Assembly (NCBI GenBank): GCA_029204225.1
Contig: CM055108.1
Coordinates: forward strand, 24,203,670 to 24,267,669
Direction: 5' to 3'
Source: Diphasiastrum complanatum
Lineage: Eukaryota; Streptophyta; Lycopodiopsida; Lycopodiales; Lycopodiaceae
DNA: 64,000 nt
Positions 13,250-23,617 of this stretch are shown piece by piece. Position 1 is the first letter of the stretch. Each line of letters begins with the position of its first letter. The notes beneath the pieces were generated by a model that saw only the letters and a list, made by a program, of their open reading frames with translations, did not search any database and had not been told where the DNA came from. The position numbers were made by a program, and so were the translations under genes.

Positions 13250-13822
13250 AAATCTATCTTAGATAATTCATTATCAAGTCTTCTTTGTGCATCTCATAGG
13301 CAATCATTTTGGAAAGTGAGGATGGAATCACTATTTGTGATCCATGACCTCTTTGATATTGTTCTAGGAGTTGAGGAAGCGCCTCAAGCAGCCCAAGAAC
13401 AATTGAAATACAAGAAGAGGGCTGCATTGTCTAAAGATGAATGTAGGAAATGACCTCTTGAAAGAGGGGCTTCTTGTGCCTCATCCAAATATGCTTGGGA
13501 TCCATTGAAGGGTATCTATGATTCCAACAACGCTTCTAGAGTACTCATGCTAAGGAATCAAGTACTCTAAAGCATGAAGGGAAGTGGAGAAAGTGGACAA
13601 GAATATTTCCTAAGGATAAAATTTTTAAACAAAGAATTGGGATCTATCGGAGATAAGATCCAAGACAAAGAACTAGTACAAGTGATATTGAATGGACTAG
13701 GTGATGAGTTCACTAATCTAGTTCAAACTTTTGCTATTCAAGACCAACTTCCTTCAATAGATAAGCTACATAATGTTCTTGTGGCCGAGGAGAGTAGGAT
13801 TCTACACCTCAAGGCAAGAATT
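13250..13822 (+). pseudogene. Copia gag (UBN2-type) remnant
   Basis: The plus strand reads SFWKVRMESLFVIHDL, a stretch of decayed frame, then ASRVLMLRNQVL*SMKGS and, from 13574, GQEYFLRIKFLNKELGSIGD, LVQVILNGLGDEFTNLVQ and LHNVLVAEESRILHLKAR. These are the diagnostic blocks of the retrotransposon gag UBN2 domain. They match residues 35-205 of the better-preserved gag at 18970-20724. In-frame stops and shifts are present, and there is no zinc knuckle or pol. It ends abruptly at about 13822. Confidence 0.85.
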
Positions 13823-13829
13823 CTACCCC

Positions 13830-14906
13830 TGTCTTGCCATTCTCTATTGGAATGTATTTACAGATTGTCGGCAGGATTGAGTCAATATCCTTATGCGTAT
13901 TACTAGTCGAATGCATCTTTACACAAAAAAGTTTAATTACATTATCTATAGATCTCTTGAAAGAGATCAAGTTTAGGCTCCACTGGTCACTACAAAATAA
14001 AATAGACAATCCATAAGATGCAATTCTGATAAATAATTCCAAAAAATGATAAAGCTATCAACATCAAGAAACATATAAATTGTCTTTCTTGGTATGATAT
14101 GGCACAAGCAGGAATTTGGTGAGTGTTGTGCATCCACTAAATAGACAATGTGCCAAGGTGTCATTTCCGTCCTTAATGGACTGAAAGAAAAAATTGTTGA
14201 GCACTAAGACTTCTCGACTTGAATCCCTTGCAATGTCAAATTGCAAGAGTTGAACCCCAGACTCTATCACAAGATCATTAATAGAAGATCGTCTATTTTT
14301 CAAATCCAAACAATCAATAGTTCTAAAATTTATGCCAAAATCAAGTTTCTCTAATATGAAACAAAAATGGAATTCCTATCTTATCAACGGCATCAGATAT
14401 GTAATTTTCAAATTTTAGATATTCATCTGAATCTATATATGTGAGAGAATTTTTAGGAGGAGGTGGAATAGTAGTATCTACATGACTAACTGGATTGTCT
14501 AAAATGGTTGTAGTTGTATTTACAACCGAATCCAGTGCCGCATTATCTACATTTTCACTTGAAGGAGAAACTTGAATATTCATCTTCCTGACTTTCTTCA
14601 GAGCCCTCTTGAGGACTAGTTGCTTCCTAGGCCTCTTGGTAGGGACGTCTTTCCTATGTAAGGGATCGGGTCTGGTGGGTGCAAATGGCTCACCCTTATG
14701 TAATCTACAATACCTATCCCACATCCTATATAGGAGTTGAAAATCTTTTGGCATTATAGTAACTCGGTTGGCATGTATGGATAGCAAAAACGAGTCTTCA
14801 AAAAATAGGCTCTGATAATCCTCAGCAGCCTCTTAAAGGCACTGAAGTGCCGCAGGTGTGAACCTAACAAAATTGCCAAGTTCATTCCTAGTGATCTGGC
14901 AAACAT
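13830..14906 (-). pseudogene. Decayed gene with histone H3 fold plus long C-terminal extension
   Basis: Read right to left from 14906, the frame gives VRFTPAALQCL, a stop, then EAAEDYQSLFFEDSFLLSIH and [19 protein letters not shown]. This aligns without gaps to the alpha-2, L2 and alpha-3 parts of histone H3, whose canonical form is QEA(A/S)EAY...[27 protein letters not shown]. After the fold the frame runs on to 14341 as a basic and Ser/Pro-rich extension (KRPRKQLVLKRALKKVRKMN) unlike any core H3. After a frameshift it appears to continue at 14309-14064. The stop at 14833-14835 (TAA) replaces the conserved Gln codon. The N-terminal tail and alpha-1 helix are missing because an LTR starts at 14907. 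It could be a divergent host H3-like or centromeric variant pseudogene, or an H3 gene carried by a mobile element. Confidence 0.75.
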
Positions 14907-15583
14907 TGTTAGATTTTACAATTTTTACCTTGTAAAGGTAAGTAGTTTGATATCTATGTGGATCCACACATGTGAGGACCTGTCCACATGTGTGAAATGT
15001 TAGTCATAATATTCAGATCCATTGTACTTAGATTTTATTTGACTCAAATAGCAAATCTCCTAAATTGTAGGAGTTATCTCCTAGATTGTAGGAATCTAGA
15101 AGGTCAACACTAACCACCAATGGTGATGTGGCAAATTAGTGGATCTTATCTAAAGTGAATATGGATGAGTACAATGAGCTGTCCCACACATGTTAGAAGT
15201 AGCCTAGAGAGAGATTATGATGATTGTGTACTCGGTCCATGATGGATCCATTTGGAGGTTAATGATGAGAAACATTGATTTGGGAGCAATCTTGGTGTTT
15301 TCATTCTTTTAAGAAAGTTTTGTGTGAATGTATGCTTAGGATCTGATAAGTAAACTTATTTGTTGTTAGCAGGGTGTACACTTGCTATACTTCACACGTG
15401 TGAAGCTCTTTGATCATTATTTTTGATTGTTCTTGCCTGGATGTGTAGAAATTGTCAAGTAAAAGCTAGATTTGGATGCTAGTTTGAAGATAGATTAATA
15501 TACCAAGTTGCCAATCACTCTTATTGATCTTTTGCGGATCAAATTGAGTCCTATTTTTTTATTTTTGACATGGTATCAAAGCC
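14907..15583 (+). mobile_element. Copia 5' LTR (family D) with primer-binding site
   Basis: It starts TGTTAGATTTTACAATTTTT and ends ATTTTTGACA at 15570, followed at once by TGGTATCAAAGCC (15571-15583), a near-perfect initiator-Met tRNA primer site. Its last ~190 bp match the end of the LTR at 26862-27566. The bases before it (AACAT) would be the left target duplication, but the right end was not found. It splits the H3-like reading frame. Only ~85 bp of internal region remain before another LTR begins. Confidence 0.8.
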
Positions 15584-15669
15584 AAGTCTAAGAGCTTTGA
15601 TAGTGATCTAAAACTTTTCATTTTCTACAAAGCATTGGTGCTAAAATCAACTTGAAGGAGGGTGAGTCT

Positions 15670-16366
15670 TGTGAAAGTACTATACTTTAGGACCATAAAT
15701 GGATCTACAAAATATCCACAAGAGTGATTGGATGCTTGCTTTACAACCTATCAAAAACCTTGACACAAAAAAGTTGATCTAGATTGGCAATTTGACAATC
15801 AACAAGCAAGAACAATCAATAGCATTGATCAATCACTAAATCAACTTGGCATGTGTGTACTACAAGATGTAGTACGTCCTGCAAGTTGAGAAACAAGTAC
15901 AAATTGATCTAGTTACATTTGGATCACAAAAACTCAATGTACAATGTGGAGTAGCTTGAGATTGCCGAGCTCCAAAAATAATCTATCTTCTCACTATGGG
16001 AGCTTGGAATACATAGCAAAAGTGACTTCCTTTGTGAAGTTAGGTGGATTTTCTAGCATATAATAAGGAATTTAACTTGGCTCTCTTGCCCTAATTTGCA
16101 ACCCTAGCCTAATTCCTAGAGTCGTGCCTAGTAGGTGACTAGTTGGTCAATTTTTCACCTTAAACCTACGTGTAGGTCCTATAATCTAGGAATCACTACC
16201 AAAATGAATGACCAACTCTTTAGACTTGTTCTGACCTACACTAGGATGGGTTTTCCACATGGCATCATGGTCTCACATGCGGGACCCACTTGTGTACACA
16301 ATTTACACTATTCTACATGGTTTTTTTTATCAAGCTAGATTTACCAATTTTTGGCAATTTCTCACA
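15670..16366 (-). mobile_element. 3' LTR of minus-strand copia element A (family B)
   Basis: In plus orientation it reads TGTGAAAGTACTATAC...TTCTCACA and is followed by a reversed polypurine tract (CTCCTCCTTGAA, 16367-16378). That marks it as the 3' LTR of a minus-strand element lying to its right. The same LTR occurs at 17633, 21488 and 22925. It is the most diverged of the four. Confidence 0.85.
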
Positions 16367-16995
16367 CTCCTCCTTGAATTTAGCTTGATCTATCTACAAC
16401 TCTCTTTGCTTGATGAATGAATACGTTAGAGGTGTCTAAAAAATTCAACTACAAACAAGGAACTTTTGGGACTCCAATAGAGAATGATGTCCATGAAGGA
16501 TCTTTCACCACCTCTGAAAGGATCCCTTACAAGATGTTCCACAAATGTGTGTATATACATGTAGCACATTTCAAACACTATACATCATGCCAAGACATGG
16601 ATTCCAAGGCATTTTGTGCACTTGAAGATACATAAATTAAACTATTAAGTGCATACATAATGAACCCCAAAGACAACTTGCCTTGGTTGATGATTGAGCC
16701 TTGATGGCTCCATCTTGATACTCAATGGTTCTTCTTGGAGTCCTCAGGTCTTGAGATTGCTCCTCCACTTGACTTGACTCCAAACCATCAATGAATTTAA
16801 TAAGGTGTTGATCCAAAGGTGCTTTTTTAAGTTTACAAATCTTCCACTCTTGAAAGATCACATTTCCACCATTGAAAACTTTTTTGGTGGAAAACACGTA
16901 GATTCTACAATGTATACCTGAAGAGCAAAACATAACCATTATTCCTATCATTGAACTAGGATAATCTTTGGTCCTTACATTGGAATGATCATGCA
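16367..16995 (-). pseudogene. Internal fragment of element A with accessory coding segment
   Basis: On the minus strand (17011-16637) this encodes DHSNVRTKDYPSSMIGIMV, GGNVIFQEWKICKLKKAPLD and SQDLRTPRRT. It is clearly homologous to the segment after gag-protease in element B (18969-18544). The segment is not integrase, RT or RNase H, and I do not recognise it. Homology to B stops near 16995, so A is truncated. No gag was found beyond that point. Confidence 0.7.
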
Positions 16996-17632
16996 CAATG
17001 CATGAGGACACAAAGTACTTCCCAAACGTGTGAGAGCCATGATGCCATATCTATGTGATTATTCAAGTTTGTGCTTCAAACAAGATTGTGAGAGTGAAAC
17101 TAGTGATTTGCTTTGTAAAAATTCAATCAACTCATTCTATATTTGATGTGAAATGGTTTTAGATCCTTGATAAACCTCTAAATCATTGAGAGTGAGTTTT
17201 GAGGCTTATGCATTTTTAGTTCTAGAGAGAGATTCTAAACACCATAGGAAGGCATAGGCTCTTCCAAGAGTCAAATCCAATTTCTCCAAGAGGATAGTGT
17301 GTGTAGAATTTTGTTTCCCAAGTCCTTTTGAGTTTAAGAATGTCTTGAGGATCAAATCTCTCAATAAAGAACATCATAAGTGAAAAAATCCAAGATCCAC
17401 AACCACACAAAGGATGGAAAGGCAAGATCATGAATGCATCACTCAAGATACAAGCATGATCAAGGAGCTCAAAGGATGCACCAAAACCCATGGAGGCTCT
17501 CCTCATTTGGACATGGAGGTAGGTACATTATAGAATCAACTATGAAATGACTTGGATTTCTGAAAGTTGTTGTATGCTCAATGATCCTAAACTCTATACT
17601 AGGTGATCTAAAAATGGACAGATAAATGAAAC
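16996..17632 (-). repeat. Dispersed repeat copy containing an empty LTR insertion site
   Basis: About 17390-17515 matches 22870-22924 joined to 23613-23700. At 17437-17441 it has a single CATCA where the second copy carries a 688-bp LTR between two CATCA copies. The repeat may be part of an LTR of another element, as its minus strand has a promoter-like AGAGAGA-rich start, but its family is not recognised. The GAAAC at 17628-17632 is the left target duplication of element B. Confidence 0.6.
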
Positions 17633-18543
17633 TGTGAAAGTACTGTACTTTAGGACCATAAATGGATCTAGAAAAGATCCACAAGAGTCATTGGATGCTT
17701 GCTTAACAATCTATCAAAAAACTAGACACAAAAAAGTTGATCTAGATTGGCAATTTGACAAACAACAAGCATTAACAATCAAAAGCATTGATAAACATTG
17801 AAATATGAGCCCACACGTGTGTACTACAGGCTGTAGTACGGCCTTCAACCTGAGAAACAAGTAGAAATTGATTTGGTTTCATTTGGATCACAAAAACTCA
17901 ATGTACATAGTGAACTAGCTTGAGATTGCCAATGAGCTCCAAAAATTTTCTATCTTCTCACTATGGAGAGAGGGAATACATAGCAAATTCGACTTCCTTC
18001 TTGAAGTTAGGTGGATTTCTAGCATGTAATAAGGAAGTTAACTCACTCTCCTTGACCTAAAATGAAACCCTAGTCTATTTCCTAGAGTTATGCTTGGTAG
18101 GTAGCTAGTTGGTCAAATTTTCACCTTAAACTTAGGTGTAGGTCCTATAAAGTAGGGATGACCACCAAATAGACATGACCAACTCTCTTGACTTGAACTA
18201 ACCTACATTAGGATGGGTTTCCCATGTGGCATCATGGCCTCACATGTGTGGGACCCACTTGTGTACACAATTTACACTATTCTACATGGTTTTTGATCAA
18301 GCTAGATTTGCCAATTTTTGGCAATTCTTCACACTCCTCCTCAAATTTAGCTTGATCTATTTACAACTCTCTTGATAGATGAATGAAAGCTTTTAGAAGT
18401 TTCTAAAAAATCCAGCTACAAACAAGGAACTTTTGAGACTCCAATAGAGAATGATGTCCATGAAGGATCTTTCACCACCTCTTAGAGAATCCCTTACAAG
18501 ATGTTCCATTAATGTGTCTATATACATGTAGCACACTTCAAAA

Positions 18544-18969
18544 CTAAACATCATGCCAAGCCATGGATTCCAAGGCATTTTGTGCACTTGAAGATACATC
18601 AATTAAAATATTAAGTGCATAAATAATGTTGCCAAAGACAACTTGTCTTGCTTGATCCATTTGATTGAGCCTAGATGGCTCCATCTTGATACTCAAGGTT
18701 CTCCTTGGAGTCCTCGGGTCTTGAGCCTGATCCTCCACTTGACTTGACTCCAAAACATCAATGAATTGAATAATGTGTTGATCCAAAGGTGCTTCTTCAA
18801 TTTTACAAATCTTCCACTCTTGAAAGATCACATTTCCACCATTGACAAATTCTTCGATTGAAAACAAGTAGATTCTACAATCTCTACTTGAAGAGCAAAA
18901 CACTACCATTATTCCTATCATTGAAATAGGATAATCTTTGGTCCTTACATTGGAATGATCATGTTCAAA
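18544..18969 (-). CDS. Accessory reading frame of element B (unrecognised)
   Basis: It is in the same frame as the gag-protease ORF and separated from it by a single TGA (18970-18972). It encodes DHSNVRTKDYPISMIGIMVV, CRIYLFSIEEFVNGGNVIFQ and DQHIIQFIDVLESSQVEDQ, then a Lys/Met/Ala-rich end. Element A has the same segment without that stop, so the ancestral protein was probably one longer polypeptide. There is no match to copia integrase (no HHCC, no DD35E) or to RT (no YVDD). It could be captured host sequence or a degenerate linker. Confidence 0.55.
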   Translation of the reverse strand, partial: FEHDHSNVRTKDYPISMIGIMVVFCSSSRDCRIYLFSIEEFVNGGNVIFQEWKICKIEEAPLDQHIIQFIDVLESSQVEDQAQDPRTPRRTLSIKMEPSRLNQMDQARQVVFGNIIYALNILIDVSSSAQNALESMAWHDV

Positions 18970-20724
18970 TCATGTGGACCCAAAGATTTCCAATACAAAT
19001 GATGTTTCATCTTTTATGACACTATTCAAACTATTACAAAAATAGTTATCCAATGAAATTGCTTTATCAACAACAAATGTAGATTTCAAAGCATCCCATT
19101 TCATTGTCTTGTCATACAAAATAATAAACACCATGAATCTTAAAGGTAAGAAACAAGTCACCTCATGTCTACTAATACTTTCCAAAAAGTATTCAAAGAT
19201 AGTAGACTCTCCAATGCTCACCACCCTTGCAAGATGCACACTTGAATGGACAATTTGCATGCAATTTGATGACTCGGCCATTGTCATTGAGGACTCCCTT
19301 GGAACTCTCATGCTTTGAGGCTGATCCTCAAGATCTTCCTCCTTTTGATGCTCCTCCTCAATGCAAGCAAGATCACACTTTGCCAAGATCTCCTCTTGAG
19401 TGATCTCCTCCTTCTCCAAGCTCATTCTTTCAAAAGCAACACTAGCTTCCAACTTAAACAATCTTCCATGTTTAAATCCCTTTGCAATGCAAACATCATT
19501 CTTCAAGATGAAGCAAACACCATGCTTAAAGTGGACATCCAAACCACTCTCTAAGAGTAGACCAACACTAAGCATATTCTTGGTGATTGATGGTACATAA
19601 AGGACATTTTCTAGATCCATGCATTTTGAGGATTCTAGATACAAAGAGATGGTGCCAACACCATCTATCCTACACTCTTCATCATTTGCAGTAAAGACAA
19701 ACTTTTTAGCATCATTGAATGAGTGTAAGGTTGAGAAAAAGTCCTTTTCATAAGACATGTGGGAGCTAGCCCCACTGTCGATCCACCAATTGTCTCTTGA
19801 ATTGCTATTGCTTGTTGGTGAGGATGTAGATGCCATCAAGAATACATCTAATTCATCCTCCTCCTCCTCCTTTGCAAGGTTTCCTTGTTTGTCCTCCTCC
19901 ACTTGTGCTCTTAGCCTCTTGTAGCATTCAGATGCATAATGCCCCTTCTTTCTACAAAAGAAGCATTTTTGCTTTGACTTGTCCTTTGAACTTGATGCAT
20001 CATCCTCTTCTTTGGCCTCCTTTGGATGCTTCTTCTTTCCATTGGTCTTCTTTTTGCCCTTGAATGAGAAATTGGCTTTCTCATCACCAACCTGCAAAGA
20101 CAAGGAACTCATCCTAGATTTTGCATGGAGCATCCTACACTCTTCAGCCACTAAAACACTGTGAAGTTTTTCTATAGTTGGCAAAGTGTCTTGGATGGCA
20201 AAACTTTGGACCAGATTTGCAAAGTCATCTCCTAGACCATTAAGGACAATTTGTACAAGCTCTCCATCATGAATCTTCTCTCCAATGGAAGCCAACTCCC
20301 TATTTAGAGACTTGAGTCTGAGTACATAATCTTGTGCACTCTCCTCACTTCTCCTCATGCTTTGCAAAATTTGATTTCTAAGCATAAGAACTCTAGAAGT
20401 GTTGCTAGACTCATAGATTGATTTTAAAGATTCCCAAGCCTCTTTAGCATTAGTACAAGCTGATACTTCTCTCAACAAATCATTGCTCACATTCATCTTC
20501 ACACAATGAAGTGCAAGCCTAGATCTCTTCTTGTATCTAGCTAACTCCTGTGCACCTAGAGGTTCATCTTCATCTTCAATCAAGAACTCATAAAGGTCTT
20601 GGAGCACTAAGAGTGACTCCATTCTAACCTTCCAAATAGCATAATTTGTAGAATTCAACCTCTCACTAGCTTCTAGAAGGTATGCTCCAGCAGATCCCAT
20701 CTTACTAGTGACTTCTACAAACAA
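18970..20724 (-). CDS. Gag-protease polyprotein of element B, 584 codons
   Basis: This is the virus-like-particle protein of a copia element. The likely start is the Met at residue 9 (MGSAGAYLLEASERLNS). UBN2 gag spans about residues 15-205 (NYAIWKVRMESLLVLQDLYE, ALHCVKMNVSNDLLREV, LVQIVLNGLGDDFANLVQSF). A Lys-rich region is followed by a CCHC zinc knuckle with intact spacing (CFFCRKKGHYASEC, about 254-267). The aspartic protease motif WWIDSGASSHM is at about 313-323, followed by LENVLYVPSITKNMLSVG. From about residue 435 the sequence leaves the copia pattern. The last 150 residues (KMKWDAL-like, Ser/Val/Leu-rich) are not integrase and are unrecognised. This is the only long intact gag in the window and may still be expressed. 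Confidence 0.88.
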   Translation of the reverse strand: MFVEVTSKMGSAGAYLLEASERLNSTNYAIWKVRMESLLVLQDLYEFLIEDEDEPLGAQELARYKKRSRLALHCVKMNVSNDLLREVSACTNAKEAWESLKSIYESSNTSRVLMLRNQILQSMRRSEESAQDYVLRLKSLNRELASIGEKIHDGELVQIVLNGLGDDFANLVQSFAIQDTLPTIEKLHSVLVAEECRMLHAKSRMSSLSLQVGDEKANFSFKGKKKTNGKKKHPKEAKEEDDASSSKDKSKQKCFFCRKKGHYASECYKRLRAQVEEDKQGNLAKEEEEDELDVFLMASTSSPTSNSNSRDNWWIDSGASSHMSYEKDFFSTLHSFNDAKKFVFTANDEECRIDGVGTISLYLESSKCMDLENVLYVPSITKNMLSVGLLLESGLDVHFKHGVCFILKNDVCIAKGFKHGRLFKLEASVAFERMSLEKEEITQEEILAKCDLACIEEEHQKEEDLEDQPQSMRVPRESSMTMAESSNCMQIVHSSVHLARVVSIGESTIFEYFLESISRHEVTCFLPLRFMVFIILYDKTMKWDALKSTFVVDKAISLDNYFCNSLNSVIKDETSFVLEIFGST

Positions 20725-21487
20725 GAAATAGATTTGATTGACTTGAAACTCACAAAGGTCTCACACTTGCAGTGTTTCACTCAAATTTGATTTCTAATCC
20801 AACAAATGGACTTATAATCATAGTTCTATCACTCCCTCACAAAGCTGGAATGAAGATAAGATGAAGTGAAAACTACTTTCAAACAAATCTTGCCAAGAAA
20901 TGGATTTGATTGTCTCTAGAAACTCACTAAGGTCTCTCTCTTGTAGTTTTTCACTCAAATTAGATTTCTAATCCAACAAATGGACTTATAATCTCAGTTC
21001 TAGCACTCCCTCACAAAGTTGGAATGAAGATAAGATGATGTGAAATCTACTTACAATCAAATCTTGCCAAATTTGGCTATTTTTGGACAAAAAAATGACT
21101 TAATCTCTTTCTTCATTCTTGGCGTACTTTCAAGACCTGTTTTTAACCTTAATAGGACTTGAACTCAGCCTAGATTAATTAGATTCCATGAAACAAATTC
21201 AAATCTAATCAATGGCAAATGATCTTGGTAGATTATCCTAGGATCTCCACCAAAAATTACACCAATAGCTCACAAATTGAATTTTTTTGGATCAAATGCA
21301 GGTTCAGAGGTGCCCACACATGTGGACAGTACGGATTTGGACCCCTACCAAGTTTGGGATCAAATCTCCTCACCAAAATCAAGATTCTAGCTTGCCCTCT
21401 CAATACTAGCCTTTAGCACCAAAACTTGCTAAAAATGGATTTGCATTAGATCAATGGCTTATGCTCTTGTACTTGGCTCTGATACCA
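20725..21487 (-). other. 5' leader of element B with imperfect tandem repeat
   Basis: Non-coding leader between gag and the primer site. About 20745-20890 and 20925-21065 are two copies of the same ~150-bp unit (shared AATGGACTTATAATC, CACTCCCTCACAAAG and GGAATGAAGATAAGATGA blocks). The primer site at 21476-21487 abuts the LTR. Confidence 0.7.
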
Positions 21488-22193
21488 TGTGAAAGTACTG
21501 TACTTTAGGACCATAAATGGATCTACAAAAGATCCACAAGAGTGATTGGATGCTTGCTTAACAATCTACCAAAAAACTAGACACAAAAAAGTTGATCTAG
21601 ATTGGCAATTTGACAAACAACAAGCATTAACAATCAAAAGAATTGATAAACATTGATATACGAGCCCACACGTGTGTACTACAGGCTGTAGTACGGCCTT
21701 CAACCTGAGAAACAAGTAGAAATTGATTTGGTTTCATTTGGATCACAAAAACTCAATGTACATAGTGAACTAGCTTGAGATTGCCAATGAGCTCCAAAAA
21801 ATTTCTATCTTCTCACTATGGAGAGAGGGAATACATAGCAAATTCGACTTCCTTCTTGAAGTTAGGTGGATTTCCAGCATGTAATAAGGAAGTTAACTCA
21901 CTCTCCTTGACCTAAAATGAAACCCTAGTCTATTTCCTAGAGTTATGCTTGGTAGGTAGCTAGTTGGTCAAATTTTCACCTTAAACTTAGCTGTAGGTCC
22001 TATAAAGTAGGGATGACCACCAAATAGACATGACCAACTCTCTTGAATTGAACTAAACTACATTAGGATGGGTTTCCCATGTGGCATCATGGCCTCACAT
22101 GTGTGGGACCCACTTGTGTACACAATTTACACTATTCTACATGGTTTTTGATCAAGCTAGATTTGCCAATTTTTGGCAATTCTTCATAGAAAC

Positions 22194-22919
22194 TGTGTTC
22201 TTGAGATACTCTACGGAAGACTCTTGTGGACAGTGGATATTTCTCATGCAAAAATCAATCACACAAAAGGAATGAAGAGGAACAAGGAAATATATGAACG
22301 GGACAGAGAGTGAGAACTGCAAAACACTTGTCGAACAAAATTTTCATTCATCAACATTGATAATTCACCTTGGCAATTGCAATATCCCATTGGTCTTGTA
22401 GAGTAATGAGAAAAACTCTGATATGCCCTTGTCAAAAACAAGGTAGGGTTGGTGACACTAAATCTACCATCATTGATAATAGATGTTGTAAGATATGGCT
22501 TGAAATGCATAGAAGGAGAGGATACTATTCCCATTAGTATCCTCCGGATCATGAGATCCATGAATGAACCTTTGTTTAAATTCTGAGTCTCAAATTTGGT
22601 TTGTTATATCCAATGGTTGGAAATCGCATTAGAAAATGGAAAGACATATAGATTTGAGGTTGCAGGAGTGCAGTGAAAATGTCAATTCCCTGGGGAGAGT
22701 GCTCTTGTCTGGGAATAATAGTAGATGAGAAATATCGGTTTCCTACAAGAACATCCAAAAATAGATTGTAAGGAGATATGCAAGAGTTACATCACAAATC
22801 CAGCATGTTTAGTTTACCTAAATGCTGATTCCTACATTAATCCACAAGAAAACAGAAAAACTAATCCACTCTACGATCCACAACCACACACAAAGGATGG
22901 AAGGGCAAGATCGTGAATG
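22194..22919. other. Older sequence between element B and solo LTR C
   Basis: With the left flank of B (to 17632) this was continuous DNA before B inserted. It contains no recognised gene. Its right end (22870-22924) is the start of the repeat also seen at 17390-17515. Confidence 0.5.
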
Positions 22920-22924
22920 CATCA

Positions 22925-23612
22925 TGTTAAAGTACTGTACTTTAAGACCATAAATGGATCTACAAAAGATCCAAAAGAGTGATTGGATGTTTGCTTAACA
23001 ATCTATCAAAAAACTAGACACAAAAAAATTGATCTAGATTGGCAATTTGACAAACAACAAGCATTAACAATCAAAAGCATTGATCAACATTGAAATCCGA
23101 GCCCACATGTGTGTACTACAGACTGTAGTATGGCCTTAAAGCTAAGAAACAAGTAGAAATTGATTTGGTTGCATTTGGATAAAAAAAACTCAATGTACAT
23201 AGTGGAGTAGCTTGAGATTGCCAATGAGCTCCAAAATTATTTTATCTTCTCACTATGGGAGCTTGGAATACATAGCAAATTCGACTTCCTTCTTGAAGTT
23301 AAGTGGATTTCCAGCATGTAATAAGGAAGTTAACTCACTCTTCTTGCCCTAAAATGAAACCCTAGCCTAGATCCTAGAGTTATGCTTGGTAGGTAGCTAA
23401 TTGGTCAAATTTTCACCTTAAACTCAGGTGTAGGTCCTATAAAGTAGGTATGACCGCCAAATAGACATGACCAACTCTCTTAAATTGACCTAACCTACAT
23501 TAGGAGTGGGTTTCCACGTGGCATCTTGGCCTTCCATGTGTGGAACCCAATTATACACAATATTTACAAAGTTCTACATGGCTAGATTTGCCAAAATAGG
23601 CTATTTTTCACA
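22925..23612 (-). mobile_element. Solo LTR C (family B) with CATCA target duplication
   Basis: 688 bp starting TGTTAAAGTACTGTAC and ending TTTTTCACA, closely related to the LTRs of elements A and B. CATCA flanks it on both sides (22920-22924 and 23613-23617). Neither a primer site nor a polypurine tract adjoins it. The uninterrupted sequence exists at 17431-17450. This is a solo LTR formed by LTR-LTR recombination. Confidence 0.93.
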
Positions 23613-23617
23613 CATCA

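Larger units (their letters stand above)
17633..22188 (-). mobile_element. Complete non-autonomous copia element B with 5-bp target duplication
   Basis: LTRs of 701 bp lie at 17633-18333 and 21488-22188 and are nearly identical by eye, differing at scattered single bases and small indels. GAAAC directly flanks both ends (17628-17632 and 22189-22193), a textbook 5-bp copia target duplication. The primer site GCTCTGATACCA (reverse of TGGTATCAGAGC) is at 21476-21487 next to the right LTR. The reversed polypurine tract CTCCTCCTCAAA is at 18334-18345 next to the left LTR. The 3.15-kb interior encodes gag, protease and an extra segment, but no integrase, RT or RNase H. It must therefore rely on enzymes supplied in trans. 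Confidence 0.92.

Noticed and set aside
13809-14164. Overlapping short frames on both strands beside the H3-like gene
   Set aside because: Frames around 13.9 kb have no recognisable motif. A resemblance of the minus-strand segment at 14164-14064 to a Ulp1-type protease was considered, but no catalytic His/Asp/Cys pattern could be shown.
19109-20164. Plus-strand frames opposite the element B gag
   Set aside because: They are antisense shadows of the gag-protease frame.
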